From Bacteroides faecium (GTDB taxonomy: Bacteria; Bacteroidota; Bacteroidia; Bacteroidales; Bacteroidaceae), in the NCBI RefSeq assembly GCF_012113595.1, contig NZ_CP050831.1, positions 2,542,001 to 2,606,000 on the forward strand: a stretch of DNA of 64,000 nucleotides. Reading direction: 5' to 3'. Below are positions 1 to 10,077 of the stretch, piece by piece. Made by a program: the position numbers and the translations under genes. Numbering within the stretch: the stretch's first letter is position 1; each line of letters starts with the position of its first letter. The notes beneath the pieces were generated by a model, which was given only the letters and a program-made list of their open reading frames with translations, made no database searches and was not told the origin of the DNA.

Positions 1-732
1 AGAAGCTCATGTATAGTTAGACTACGTAAAATGTTTAGTTATTGGTATGACCAAAATATAATTACCGTAAACCTAGCCAGACAAATGCCAAATGATATTT
101 ATAGACAACAAGCAAAACTACCTTCTGTATATACAAAATCAGAAATAACTGCTATGCTTGATAATATAGATCATTCGAGCGGTCAAGGGAAAAGAGATTA
201 TGCAATACTATTACTTTTGTCTCGTTATGGTTTAAGAGCCTCTGATGTGTGTTTGTTAGAGCTTAAGAATATTCGATGGGAAGAAAATGTAATTATAATA
301 AGTCAGTATAAAACAGGAATCCATTTGGAATTGCCTCTATTGAAAGAAGTAGGAGAAGCTATCATTGATTATCTCAAATATGGTCGTCCCAAAACATCAT
401 TGCCAAATATATTCTTAAAGCTAAAATCTCCTTATGGACAAATGAGCTCCGGCTCAATATATGATGCAGTAAACAAAGCGATGCGCTTTGCAGGAATTAA
501 GCCAAATTGTCGCAAGCATGGATCCCATATATTTCGTCATACTTTGGCCAGTCTACTACTGAAAGAGCAATCTGTACTCCCTGTCATATCTGAAGTACTA
601 GGACATACTTCAACTGATTCTACCAAAACATATATCCGGATAGATATAGATTCATTGAGAAAGTGTACTTTGGAAGTTCCGACAGTTGAGTCTAATTTTT
701 ACATTCAGAAAGGAGGCTGTTTCTATGAGTAA
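1..732 (+). CDS. Tyrosine recombinase, first of a recombinase trio (5' end outside window)
   Basis: Phage-integrase-type tyrosine recombinase. The reading frame is open to base 1 with no stop, so the N-terminal DNA-binding part lies outside the window and the ATG at 31 is probably internal. Visible catalytic landmarks are the first Arg in YGLRASD, HIFRH (H-x-x-R), and GHTSTDSTKTY, which supplies the His and the Tyr nucleophile. The end overlaps the next recombinase gene by 8 bases (ATGAGTAA). Three overlapping, co-directional tyrosine recombinases are the hallmark of recombinase-in-trio (RIT) elements. This would be the first member. Family assignment is firm; RIT assignment is likely. Confidence 0.85.
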   Translation, partial: RSSCIVRLRKMFSYWYDQNIITVNLARQMPNDIYRQQAKLPSVYTKSEITAMLDNIDHSSGQGKRDYAILLLLSRYGLRASDVCLLELKNIRWEENVIIISQYKTGIHLELPLLKEVGEAIIDYLKYGRPKTSLPNIFLKLKSPYGQMSSGSIYDAVNKAMRFAGIKPNCRKHGSHIFRHTLASLLLKEQSVLPVISEVLGHTSTDSTKTYIRIDIDSLRKCTLEVPTVESNFYIQKGGCFYE

Positions 733-1711
733 TTATAATTTTAGCAGTGTTTATGCCAAGCATATAACAGACTTAATATCAATGAAACGTGATTTTGGTT
801 ATAAATATGTGACTGAGGAGTTTGTTCTTTACCAGTTCGACCAATATGTTATCTGTAATAATTTCACATTCACTTCAATTACGGCAGAAGTTATAGAAAG
901 GTGGATGGAGAAAAGACAGAATGAGACTGATGCGACAAGATATAGTAGAATATCCGCACTGATTCAACTTGCGTCTTACATGTGTGACATTGGAATCTCT
1001 AATTATATACCACGAATGCCCCGGATACCCAAGTCTGATTTTATTCCTTACATCTATAGCCGTGAAGAAATGCAAGCAATTTTTAAAGCTTGTGACAATC
1101 TTATACTATCAGGGTTACATTTCAACTCTGTTATTATAATACTTCCAACATTGTTCAGAATGCTTTATGCAACAGGCATTAGAATATCCGAAGCCCTTAA
1201 TCTTCAGGATTCCGATGTTCATCTGGATGAAAATTATATGGTGATAAAAGAAGCTAAGAATAGGACAGACAGGATTGTTCCCATATCTCAATCTTTATCT
1301 GATGTATGCCGACAATATGTTCATTATAGAGAGAGGCTTCCCTTGAAAGTTGACAAAAAGTATTTCTTTTTAAGTTTGTCAGGTCATAAATGCGGTGCAA
1401 AACATACTGTATTCAGATGGTTTAGGTTGATATTGAAAAATGCTGGAATACCCTTTACAGGGAATCATCATGGACCTCGAATTCATGATTTGCGACATAC
1501 TTTCAGCCTATACGCTATGGAAAAGATGACTAGAGAGGGTTCTGATATGTATCATTCTATGCCCATTTTAGCAACCTATCTTGGCCATAAATCCATACAG
1601 TCAACAGAGCATTATGTACGGCTTTGTAGAGTAATTTTTCCTGAACTAGAGAGACAAATAGAATTTATTAATCAACAAATTTATCCAGAACCAGAATATG
1701 GAAACGACTGA
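725..1711 (+). CDS. Tyrosine recombinase, second of the trio
   Basis: Tyrosine recombinase of about 328 residues. The start at 725 is chosen because AAGGAGG lies just upstream and the ATG overlaps the stop of the preceding recombinase. An N-terminal SAM-like DNA-binding region precedes the catalytic domain. Motifs seen are ATGIRISEA (Arg I), HDLRH (H-x-x-R), LGHKSIQSTEHYVRL (His and the Tyr nucleophile). The gene overlaps the third recombinase by 14 bases. Such translational coupling suggests the three proteins act together, as proposed for RIT elements. Confidence 0.88.
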   Translation: MSNYNFSSVYAKHITDLISMKRDFGYKYVTEEFVLYQFDQYVICNNFTFTSITAEVIERWMEKRQNETDATRYSRISALIQLASYMCDIGISNYIPRMPRIPKSDFIPYIYSREEMQAIFKACDNLILSGLHFNSVIIILPTLFRMLYATGIRISEALNLQDSDVHLDENYMVIKEAKNRTDRIVPISQSLSDVCRQYVHYRERLPLKVDKKYFFLSLSGHKCGAKHTVFRWFRLILKNAGIPFTGNHHGPRIHDLRHTFSLYAMEKMTREGSDMYHSMPILATYLGHKSIQSTEHYVRLCRVIFPELERQIEFINQQIYPEPEYGND

Positions 1712-2714
1712 TTTTGCGAGGCATCTTGCTAATTTTCTCACCAAATATTTACCTTCGGAGCGAGGATCAAGTAAAAATACAATAATAGCTTACCGAGATA
1801 CTTTTATACTTTTATTCCATTATATGGAGCAGGAGAAACATATAAAGCCTAAAAAGATATGCTTGAATGATCTCAATAAAGACAATATTGTAGATTTTTT
1901 ATACTGGCTTGAAATTTCCAAAGGGAATAGTGTAAAAACCCGAAATGCTAGATTAGCAGCTATACGTTCTTTTTTTGATTATCTGCAATATCTTGAACCT
2001 GCAAATATTTTTGAATACCAGAGGGTTATGTCCATTCATGTGAAAAAGACAGAGAAAAAAGTCATGAAATACCTTACAACAGAAGGTATAAGACTTTTGC
2101 TAAAACAACCTGATCAAAAAACATGGAGAGGAAGAAGAGATTTGGCAATGATAGCATTAATGTATGATATCGGTGCCAGAGTACAAGAAATAGCAGATAT
2201 AACTATCGGGAGTATCCGGTTATCGGAACCTTATACGATAACAATTACTGGAAAAGGTAATAAGACAAGGATTGTTCCCATGATGAAAGAACAAATGAAG
2301 CTTCTAATCCAATATATGCAAGAAAAACAGTTGTTGCAAAATAACTGTAGACCAACACCTCTGTTTTTTAATTCAAGAAATGAAAAGTTTACAAGAGCTG
2401 GGATAAGCTATATACTGCAAAAATATCTTCGAATGGCTTGCCAAGAAAATCCTTCACTGATACCTGAGGGAATAAGTTGCCATTCGCTAAGACATTCAAA
2501 AGCTATGCATCTGTTACAGGCTGGCGTCCCTTTGATTTACATCCGTGATTTACTTGGACACGAATCAGTTGTTACAACAGAAGTTTATGCAAGGGCTGAT
2601 TCTTTACAAAAACGAAAGGCCTTGGAAAACGCTTTTGAAAAAGTATCTGATACTTCAGAGCTTCCTATATGGGAAACAAGCAAAGATTTATTAAGGTGGT
2701 TAAAAGAGCTCTAA
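1698..2714 (+). CDS. Tyrosine recombinase, third of the trio
   Basis: Tyrosine recombinase of 338 residues with both the N-terminal core-binding region and the C-terminal catalytic domain. Motifs are YDIGARVQEIAD (Arg I), HSLRHSKAMH (H-x-x-R) and LGHESVVTTEVYARAD (His and nucleophilic Tyr). The start overlaps the second recombinase. After the stop there is a G-run and an imperfect inverted repeat (2736-2772: GGGGAACAT ... ATGTTAACTCCCC), which could be a terminator or an element end. Together with the two upstream genes it probably mobilises the segment inserted in the ICE. Confidence 0.88.
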   Translation: METTDFARHLANFLTKYLPSERGSSKNTIIAYRDTFILLFHYMEQEKHIKPKKICLNDLNKDNIVDFLYWLEISKGNSVKTRNARLAAIRSFFDYLQYLEPANIFEYQRVMSIHVKKTEKKVMKYLTTEGIRLLLKQPDQKTWRGRRDLAMIALMYDIGARVQEIADITIGSIRLSEPYTITITGKGNKTRIVPMMKEQMKLLIQYMQEKQLLQNNCRPTPLFFNSRNEKFTRAGISYILQKYLRMACQENPSLIPEGISCHSLRHSKAMHLLQAGVPLIYIRDLLGHESVVTTEVYARADSLQKRKALENAFEKVSDTSELPIWETSKDLLRWLKEL

Positions 2715-2781
2715 GAGAAAAGTATAATGGACCGAGGGGGGGGAACATATATAATCAAAATGTTAACTCCCCTTTGATTTG

Positions 2782-3633
2782 TTAGATATAGAATTCTTTC
2801 AAGAATTTATCTATTGCATCTTTATCTAATGGGTCACTTGTCTTATAAAAAATAGGTGGATTTCTTATGAATAATTGTAGTAATTTTCCATTACACATGT
2901 GATCGATTTGTTCTTTCACATTTTTTTCTGATTCTCCATCATATGTGAATATTGTAATTTTTTTATGAACTTTAGTCCGTGACAATCTTGAGAATATATT
3001 ATTAAAATATTCTTGATCTGTTATACCTAAAGACAACCCAAAAAAAATAATTTCATTACTGTTATCAATAATATCTTGAAAATTACTTAAATTACTAGGT
3101 TTTATTTGAATTGATTTTTTCATAAAGTTGTATTTACTATTATCAAAACGCGTCTTATTATCAATTCCTATTACTATATATCCATCTTTTAAAGAACCAT
3201 GGATATGCGTAATATCATATCCAGATTGAGATTTGTGGCAATATTTTAAAATACCTTCTACATCTGTATAATTAAAAGAATATATTTTTAAACTTGTATT
3301 TTTTTTTATTCTTCTTAAAAATCTGTATGCAACTGAATTCTCATTAATATTAGCCAATTCACAACTTCTTATATAATTTCGCAATGCGTCTCTAATCTTA
3401 AAAAAATGCTCTTTATTATAATCAAAATCACTTGCTTTATAATTCTTTATCATATATTCCTGAATGGCTATTTCTAGATCAATCCAATTGTTTTTTGACG
3501 CTTCTTTGATATATGCTATTAAGCCTGATTGATCATTAGGATAATATGGGCTTTTAATAAAATCAGTATATCTAGTTTGGAAACCCAAATCTAAGTCAAA
3601 TCCGTTTCCTATAAATAATATCTTATCGTACAT
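2782..3633 (-). CDS. AbiH-like abortive infection protein
   Basis: A protein of about 283 residues that begins MYDKILFIGNGFDLDLG. The IGNGFDL signature and the downstream YSFNYTD and HIHGS segments match the AbiH family of phage abortive-infection proteins, which have a SIR2-like Rossmann fold. The start at 3633 is preferred over an upstream ATG inside the preceding gene, because family members begin just before this motif. It follows the dynamin-like GTPase gene with a 10-base gap in the same direction, so the two are probably co-transcribed. Very AT-rich compared with the ICE core, which suggests separate acquisition. Target and trigger are unknown. Confidence 0.75.
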   Translation of the reverse strand: MYDKILFIGNGFDLDLGFQTRYTDFIKSPYYPNDQSGLIAYIKEASKNNWIDLEIAIQEYMIKNYKASDFDYNKEHFFKIRDALRNYIRSCELANINENSVAYRFLRRIKKNTSLKIYSFNYTDVEGILKYCHKSQSGYDITHIHGSLKDGYIVIGIDNKTRFDNSKYNFMKKSIQIKPSNLSNFQDIIDNSNEIIFFGLSLGITDQEYFNNIFSRLSRTKVHKKITIFTYDGESEKNVKEQIDHMCNGKLLQLFIRNPPIFYKTSDPLDKDAIDKFLKEFYI

Positions 3634-3643
3634 GTTAATATAT

Positions 3644-5617
3644 TTATATATTAAAATTTGATTTTTCCCAAGGAGCTTTATCAAAATAAGATTTCAACTG
3701 TTTTTTCTCTTTTAACAAATTGTTAATATCTACTCTTTTAATAGATTTATTTTTAATATCTAATCCTTTTTTATGTAATGAATTACTCCACTCTAATTCT
3801 ATTCGTTCTGCACCACTTATAAATGTAGTTTCTGTATCCTCCCAGTAACTATATATTGAATCTTTAGTTACTGATTTTATGTCTTTTTTAAGAAGTGTGT
3901 TGTAAACTTCTTTTGCTAATTCTTTTTTCCAATCTTTGAATAACGAAAAGATCCCTAATGCTATAATTCCTAATGCAATTGGAGCAAGAGGAGTCAAGAT
4001 TGCACCTAATGTAGTAAATACACTCGCAGCAGTCATTCCTATCGAAGAAATAAGGCTTGCTGTTAATGCTGTTAAAATCCCAGTTCTGTATATGCCACTT
4101 ACAAAAGAAATTGCACCTAATGATGATGCGTTTGAAAGCCCTATAGAAAATGCTCTAGTAGCATCAAAAGGTATTAAAGATGTCATTTTTTGACTTGTTA
4201 AATATTTATGATAACCACTTATATAATTTTCTATATCACTACAAATGCAATTTGTTTTTACGTCTATTATACTTTTTACTTTCTCTTGCAAAAGCTCTAT
4301 TATGTATCCAGATAAATATGTTTGTGCTTCTTTTTTATCAGGAAATTTATTCTCAATTATCCCAATTATTGATTCTATACTAACTATATTGTCATAATAT
4401 AGACAAAATTCATCTATGGATTTTTTTTTATCTGTCTTTATTAATGCTATAATACTCTTTTTTTTCTCATCTGTTTGCCTCTTTCTTTCAGGCTCCTTAA
4501 GAACTAATTCATTGTAAAAAGATTCTACTTTTTGAAAATCAGCCAAGTGCTCATGATATTCATTTATGATATCTGAAAAATACTTATTTGAATTTTGTTT
4601 AAACAAATCAATTTTACTATTAACCCTATTAAGGAATATCTTAGGCAATTCGTTTTTTATAAGATCAAAAAATACATTTGTAAAATTATCTAAATTAACA
4701 TCATCAAACCAACATGCAAATATTCTCTGATTAATCTTCCTCTCAGTTAAATTATTTTTTCTGAAAGATTCTTTATTATCAAATTGATTGCAAATTCTTT
4801 TCGATGCAATTTTAAGTGTTTCTTTTATAGAAGTTGTATTGTATCGTCTTGGATTACAATGAGTCGCTACAATAAATAACTGATTAATAGAGGGGATTTC
4901 TGGATAATTAGGTAGTTTGTCTAAAATGTCCCCTAAATGGTATAGTTCTGTAGCATCCATAAATCCAGGCAAAATAGATAAATAAAAAGCTACATCAACA
5001 GCTAAATATCTATTAGTTGTTCTTAATGTATCTTCATTAGAATTACCAAAACCAGGAAAATCTGTTATAGAACAATATAGAAGCACTGGTGCATCTACAA
5101 AAACTAATGCATATGCACTTTTATATTCAGTATTTTTTTTCTTTTTATGGGTTACATATTCTTTAAGAGCATTGTATCCCCCCTTTTCAACTAAGTGCTG
5201 TATGCAATTATCTTCATCTGACCAAAATACAGGATCCCAATTTTCATCAAAAATGAGCACATAATCATTCTCGTTAAGCCATTTCGGCCTATCCTCAACA
5301 TGATGAATAAATGTTGGTATTCTTGTCAATGGAGCAAGCCCAGTTGGCAATTTATGTTTGCCCAATAGTATATTTGAAAGAGTTGACTTTCCAGAATCAA
5401 AATTACCATATAAACATACGTTGGGTTTTCTTGCATACATCATTAAAATTTCATCAATTTGGCTAATATGCTTTTGAGCATCTTCTGTTACCCGTATATC
5501 TGATGGAATTTCTTCAATATACGAATTTAATAAACTTATGTTAGATAGCATTTGCTGATATGGCGTTTCTGCTTCTGCTTTAATATGAGTTGTTTGTGAC
5601 CAAAAAGCATTTTTCAT
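3644..5617 (-). CDS. Dynamin-like GTPase, probable defence partner of AbiH
   Basis: A 657-residue protein with a GTPase domain: G1/P-loop GNFDSGKST at residues 71-79, a DFPGFG G3-like motif, and a THCNP segment where G4 is expected. A long hydrophobic stretch at roughly residues 490-560 (Ala/Gly/Ile/Leu rich) could be a membrane hairpin, as in bacterial dynamin-like proteins. Charged, coiled-coil-like segments flank it. Bacterial dynamin-like proteins are known to protect or remodel membranes and some occur in anti-phage loci. Pairing with AbiH suggests a two-gene defence unit (inference). AT-rich and unlike the ICE core in composition. Confidence 0.7.
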   Translation of the reverse strand: MKNAFWSQTTHIKAEAETPYQQMLSNISLLNSYIEEIPSDIRVTEDAQKHISQIDEILMMYARKPNVCLYGNFDSGKSTLSNILLGKHKLPTGLAPLTRIPTFIHHVEDRPKWLNENDYVLIFDENWDPVFWSDEDNCIQHLVEKGGYNALKEYVTHKKKKNTEYKSAYALVFVDAPVLLYCSITDFPGFGNSNEDTLRTTNRYLAVDVAFYLSILPGFMDATELYHLGDILDKLPNYPEIPSINQLFIVATHCNPRRYNTTSIKETLKIASKRICNQFDNKESFRKNNLTERKINQRIFACWFDDVNLDNFTNVFFDLIKNELPKIFLNRVNSKIDLFKQNSNKYFSDIINEYHEHLADFQKVESFYNELVLKEPERKRQTDEKKKSIIALIKTDKKKSIDEFCLYYDNIVSIESIIGIIENKFPDKKEAQTYLSGYIIELLQEKVKSIIDVKTNCICSDIENYISGYHKYLTSQKMTSLIPFDATRAFSIGLSNASSLGAISFVSGIYRTGILTALTASLISSIGMTAASVFTTLGAILTPLAPIALGIIALGIFSLFKDWKKELAKEVYNTLLKKDIKSVTKDSIYSYWEDTETTFISGAERIELEWSNSLHKKGLDIKNKSIKRVDINNLLKEKKQLKSYFDKAPWEKSNFNI

Positions 5618-5755
5618 ATTATTTTTATTTAAGAATTAAACCCTCTAGGAGTACCTTTCGTTTTCCAATATACAAATATAATAAAAAGAAATATAAATTT
5701 ATAGTTTGCTATAAAAAATAATCGGAGAAAACGCTCAAAAGTTATGATCTCAAAT

Positions 5756-5853
5756 AATTATGTAAAGAGACTTAGGTATAATCAATCCTAATCCATTGTA
5801 AATAAGATAGCTATTCATGACTATTTACATAATCTTCTTCTTTACATAACCGA
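5756..5853. repeat. Inverted and direct TTATGTAAA repeats at an insertion junction
   Basis: Related 9-12 base units are found here: TTATGTAAAGAG (about 5759), a weaker TTGTAAATAAG (about 5794), and two inverted copies, CTATTTACATAAT (about 5821) and CTTCTTTACATAAC (about 5837). The arrangement resembles arm or core sites of tyrosine recombinases. It sits exactly where the methylase-like gene loses its normal C-terminus. I infer that this is the end of the segment carrying the recombinase trio and the AbiH/GTPase pair. The opposite end is outside the window. Confidence 0.45.
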
Positions 5854-8116
5854 GATTAAAGTCAAGGAGTTCGAAGCTGATCGGTTCCGGTACGGCTGCC
5901 CGCAGGACTTCCAATGATTTCTTGCTCGCTTCATCTTCGGGATAGTCTTTCAGGTAGTTTTCTATCCATTCAACTTTGGCTACCACATTGCCTGCAATGA
6001 AACGGTCTTTGATTTCATAGTTCTTCATCATGGGGTTGTAGAAGATACGGTTGTCCAGTTGTCTGAGCAGTTCCTGCCTTCCAATCTCGCTGAGGTTCTC
6101 CATATATTCCAGATTGACTTCCCCAAACTTGTTCAGGGATGCCGCAAGTGCTTCCTGCGGAGTATCCGCATGGGTCATTTCATTGGCGTTGAATGATACG
6201 GGGACGGAGAATATATCCGCTTTCTGTATCTTCCCGTTAACGGAGCGTTCCAATGAAAGCATTTCCCTTCCTCCGGCATCCATCAGCAGGAATTTGGCGT
6301 TATCCTTTCCGTTCAGCTCTCTGAACATGCGGTAAAAACGGTCGTATTGCCTGCCCAGTTCCTCCCGGAGTTCCGGTTGCTCCGTTTCCGTTTCGGCTTC
6401 CGTATTGTAGAGATTGTGGTAGGCTTCACGAAGCGGGATATAGTAGGCGGCCCGGTATTGCTGGGTGACTGTCAGTTTGAGGGGATGGAATTGCACATCG
6501 GGAGTACCCAACCCCCGTAAGTACCCGTATTGTTCACCCGACTTTATGATGGAACCATTCTTGTATTCGGGACGTATCTCCCCGGTAAACGGGCGTGGCT
6601 CCATTTCTTTCTTCCGCTCTTCTTCAAATTTTTGTCTGCGTTCCAGCCATCTTGCTTCCGCTTCCGCCCGTTCTTCGGTCATGCTTTCCGGCACGGCGGC
6701 TTCATCATACATATTCTCTTGCGAGAACAGATTGAACATTTCCGGTTCATCCCCTTTCTTTTTGCGGGATGCCGAAGGTGCCCGGCTTGGGGAAGGTCTG
6801 CTTTCCACTACTTGCACCTCCGCTTCCCCTTCATCCGCATAGGCGGCAAACAGGTTGAGCATGGGTTCATAGGGTTGTGCGGGACTTTCCTCCTGCACCT
6901 CTTGCCGATGGTTCTCAATTACTATTTCCAATGGTGTCTCAAATTCCGGTTCAATGCCGGTAGAAACGGTTGCTCGGGATAGATTGTTGTCATAGAGTTC
7001 CCGGTCAAGATGATCTTCCACATCTTGCGCCAGCAACTGTTTGAGATGTCCGGCAATGGCCTCAATTCCGCCTTCATGGATAAAGTTCATGGCCGGTTGT
7101 CCGTACATGTTTTTACCCATAGATACGGCTGTATGGACAATATGGTCTAAGCCGGCATAACTGTTGTTGATATTGATGCTGCCGGATATAAGACGAGTCT
7201 CGATAAAGTTCCGTTCTTTTTCGGTCAGTTCCGCTTTCCGGGTATTCTTCTGCAAGACGATCAGGTCACTGCTCACTTCCGTACCCGCATCAACAAACAG
7301 GTTATCCGGCAGACGGATGGCAGAAACAAGCTTGGCATGGTTCATCAGCCATTCCCTGACGGGACGGTTCTGTGGTGAGTCCATGACACCCGAAGTCGTG
7401 ATATAGGCCAGTATTCCACCTTCGTGCAACGTATCCATACCTTTAAGAAAGAAATAGTTGTGTACGGCTGCAAGTGAGGATTTACGCACAGAGTCCTCGC
7501 TCCGGTCAAAGTCCCGGTCATAAACTCTGGTATTTCCAAACGGGATATTGGAAGAAACCATATCGAAGTAACTGTTATAATAGGGTTGTATGGACTGGAA
7601 GCCGTCTATGGTCACTTTGCTTTCCGGATAAAGGGATGAGAGAATTTTTCCCGTGAGCTTGTCTTTCTCGAAACAATGAATTTCGGGAACATCTTTCAAC
7701 CGGCTGATAAACATGCCCGTTCCGGCGGAAGGGTCAAGAAAACGTCCCGGATGGCTTCCCGATACCTGCAATGATTCCTGCATGGCCGCTACCAGCGGCT
7801 CCGGTGTGTAAAAGGCTGTAAGTGCGGATTTTTTCAGGCTTTGGACGTATGCCTTGTATTCTGTCTCGTCTTTGGAATACTCACGCAACAGTTCATGCAG
7901 CAGTCGGACTTGGGGAAACAGTTCTCTGTCCGTCGTTCATTTTTCTATGTCCGTGTCCTTTTCCGCCGGATTGAGGATACATTTCAATCCTCCAAAACCG
8001 GAGTAGCCGTTCAATACCCTGCGCCCTTCTTCCGTGAGACAAAACTCCGGGCGCATGAACATAAATTCAAGTGCGGCTATATTGTCCGCTAAATGTTGTC
8101 GTTTGTTATATGCCAT
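5825..8116 (-). CDS. ICE N6-adenine methylase-like protein, C-terminally truncated, one in-frame TGA
   Basis: N-terminal part of the large methylase/helicase-like protein common in Bacteroides ICEs. The start at 8116 (MAYNKRQHLADNIAAL) overlaps the DUF1896 gene. Motif DPSAGTGMF is the SAM-binding motif I. The catalytic-like motif reads SNIPFG rather than N-P-P-[YF], so methylation activity is doubtful. Codon 60 (7939-7937) is TGA within IEK-[TGA]-TTDRELFP, where I expect Trp. The frame is intact on both sides. The C-terminus ends abruptly after DFNLG with YVKKKIM and a TAA at the recombinase-type repeats. The usual continuation, with a helicase region, is missing, so the gene is probably disrupted by insertion. 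Confidence 0.75.
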
Positions 8117-8552
8117 ATTGCTCTATATAATATTGGATGAAACCTGTCAGTTCAATGGTAAGGGTACGGTAAGACGGGGAATCCTCAAACCGGTCGTCTA
8201 TGGGATATTTATTAAATACGACTTCTGCGGGCGATAGCATTTTCAAACAGAAATCGGCCCGTTTTTCAGGGGGGACCTCCGGAAACCATTCCGATACGAC
8301 TTCAAAAACAGTATCAAATCTGGAAAAGTGCAGGTTGCGGTAAAGAACTGCGTCCGACTGTTCCAACGCTTGTGTGACGGACAATCCGTTGCGTATGGAA
8401 CATTCATAGGCATCTGCCGCTTCGTCGGCCCTTGACCTGATAAATTCCCTATCCCCGGACATGTGGGGATGGCTTTCCTTTAAATAAAGAAGGAGAGTTG
8501 TCTCAAAATAGGACAATTCTCCGGTTGCGGTATTTTTATCTTGTATAGTCAT
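8106..8552 (-). CDS. DUF1896 family protein
   Basis: A 148-residue soluble protein resembling the DUF1896 family, whose members sit next to the methylase/helicase-like gene in Bacteroides conjugative elements. Features seen are SYFETTLLLYLKESHP near the N-terminus and the conserved SEWFPEVPP region. The stop overlaps the start of the methylase-like gene (ATGGCATATAA), which implies translational coupling. It contains ordinary TGG and no in-frame TGA. Biochemical role unknown. Confidence 0.75.
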   Translation of the reverse strand: MTIQDKNTATGELSYFETTLLLYLKESHPHMSGDREFIRSRADEAADAYECSIRNGLSVTQALEQSDAVLYRNLHFSRFDTVFEVVSEWFPEVPPEKRADFCLKMLSPAEVVFNKYPIDDRFEDSPSYRTLTIELTGFIQYYIEQYGI

Positions 8553-8654
8553 TTGCTATTACTTTAAAATGTTAACTGGATATTTAAACATATACCCGGT
8601 TACCATGAAAGAAAACCGGGTATATATCTGCCAAAAATATGAATAATCTGTTTA

Positions 8655-9944
8655 TTACATGACTGAAAGGCTCTTTTTTGACGGGGCCTTTACAGATGCC
8701 ACATGACGGGGTGCCTGCTGTTTTACTTCCTTTTTCTTGTCGTTCTTCTTTCCTTCAACAGTAGGTTTGTATTCACGGGCGTTGCGTCCTATTAGCAGTT
8801 GGTTGCTCTTGTTGCTGAAACGTACATCATCGGAAAATACCCTGCCTTTATAGCGCATATTCTCAACGAATACCATTTCATGGTTCTGAAGCATCTTCTT
8901 CTGTTCAGGTGTGATTTTGGCCCCCATAATAGTGTCGTTGACTTTGAGTTGTTCGCCGGACTGCTTGAATGCGATGTCCATTATCCTCGGATCAACGAAA
9001 GCGACACCGGAAAGCAGTGTATCGTTTTTGCGCTGTATGTCGTTGATAGGAAGCTGTCCGCCTGACGCGAGGATTTGCTTCTGTTTGTCATCCAGTCTTT
9101 TCCCGTAGATATAATCGGGTATCTTGATGGCATCCACCGGCATGGTAATGATACGGTTGCTCGGTTCATGGAAAGATACATAACAGTTGCAGACCGTTCC
9201 CGTATGGGTATCTTTCATCTCCTTGATTGCACCCAAAGTTCCGGTGTCTTTAAGCGACTGCTTTTCCTCGTCCGTGAATACTCCTTTATAGGCAGGCAGG
9301 TCATACTGCGGTTTGTCGAGTCTGCTTAGAGTTTTCAGTTGTACCTTGCCGTCCTCTCCTTTGACACAAAGGAAACAGGCTTCCCCCATATCCTTCTTTT
9401 CACCGTTCACTTCCTTGCTGATGGGGAAAGCCATCGAGGTAATCCTTCCTTTCAGCATCTCACCCATGCAGTGGTTGTCAAAGAGCAATTGCTTGTCAAC
9501 TCCCAGTGCGGCGAGTTCTTTCCACGGAAGCTGGTGTTCGTCGAACTTGTACCGGCGGGCGAGTTTGGCGATACGCCCTTCATCGTTGAGTTCGCTGTTC
9601 TCCACCAGTTTTTTGCCTTCCACTCCGGGATCTTCCCCTTTTCGGATCTGGACTACGGCATTCAGTGTCTTTTCCAAAAGGACAAGAGGTACGAGGAAGA
9701 AACTGAAACTCGTGGGATTTTCGTACTGGTTCTTGAAATTGGTGAAGAACAGTTCCAGCGGTGAGGTACGATCCAGTTTAAGGAAGCTGCTGCTGTTTTT
9801 CTTGTCGGGTGGCACGATTTCAAGACTGCCGTCCTGCTCGTTCATTTTGGAAACGACTGCGGTCTTGTTGGTTCGCTTGTCAAGGATGGCCATTACATGC
9901 TCGTCCTGACTCTGTTCTTGTTGTTCTTGCTTTTTCTTAGCCAT
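8655..9944 (-). CDS. DUF4099/DUF3945-like ICE protein
   Basis: A 429-residue charged soluble protein. It resembles the DUF4099/DUF3945 proteins of Bacteroides conjugative elements, judged from segments such as LPWKELAALGV and from two repeat-like blocks around LPAYKGVFTDEEKQSL and ITPEQKKMLQNHEMVFVENM. The C-terminal tail (RHVASVKAPSKK) resembles the tail of the gene at 62552-63904 (KHVASITPDKK), which suggests a shared module. A CGCCAA-NNN-CCGCCA motif lies about 120 bases upstream. Function unknown; possibly DNA processing during transfer. Confidence 0.6.
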   Translation of the reverse strand: MAKKKQEQQEQSQDEHVMAILDKRTNKTAVVSKMNEQDGSLEIVPPDKKNSSSFLKLDRTSPLELFFTNFKNQYENPTSFSFFLVPLVLLEKTLNAVVQIRKGEDPGVEGKKLVENSELNDEGRIAKLARRYKFDEHQLPWKELAALGVDKQLLFDNHCMGEMLKGRITSMAFPISKEVNGEKKDMGEACFLCVKGEDGKVQLKTLSRLDKPQYDLPAYKGVFTDEEKQSLKDTGTLGAIKEMKDTHTGTVCNCYVSFHEPSNRIITMPVDAIKIPDYIYGKRLDDKQKQILASGGQLPINDIQRKNDTLLSGVAFVDPRIMDIAFKQSGEQLKVNDTIMGAKITPEQKKMLQNHEMVFVENMRYKGRVFSDDVRFSNKSNQLLIGRNAREYKPTVEGKKNDKKKEVKQQAPRHVASVKAPSKKSLSVM

Positions 9945-10062
9945 AAAATCAATAATTTAAGTGATACAATAATTATACTACTATCCGGAAAACTAAGTCC
10001 GTGATGCGAATGTAGAGGTTTAATTGATAGGTTATTGTTGTTTTAATGCCAGTGGAAATGAA

Positions 10063-10077
10063 TGGCGGAAATTGGCG
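10063..10077 (-). promoter_or_regulatory. CGCCAA-N3-CCGCCA motif, copy 1
   Basis: On the minus strand this reads CGCCAA TTT CCGCCA. It lies upstream of the DUF4099/3945-like gene. Two further intergenic copies share all 12 conserved bases with the same 3-base spacer (21686-21700 and 62448-62462). A direct repeat of CGCCA with 9-base periodicity is typical of a regulator operator; the regulator is unknown. Confidence 0.4.
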
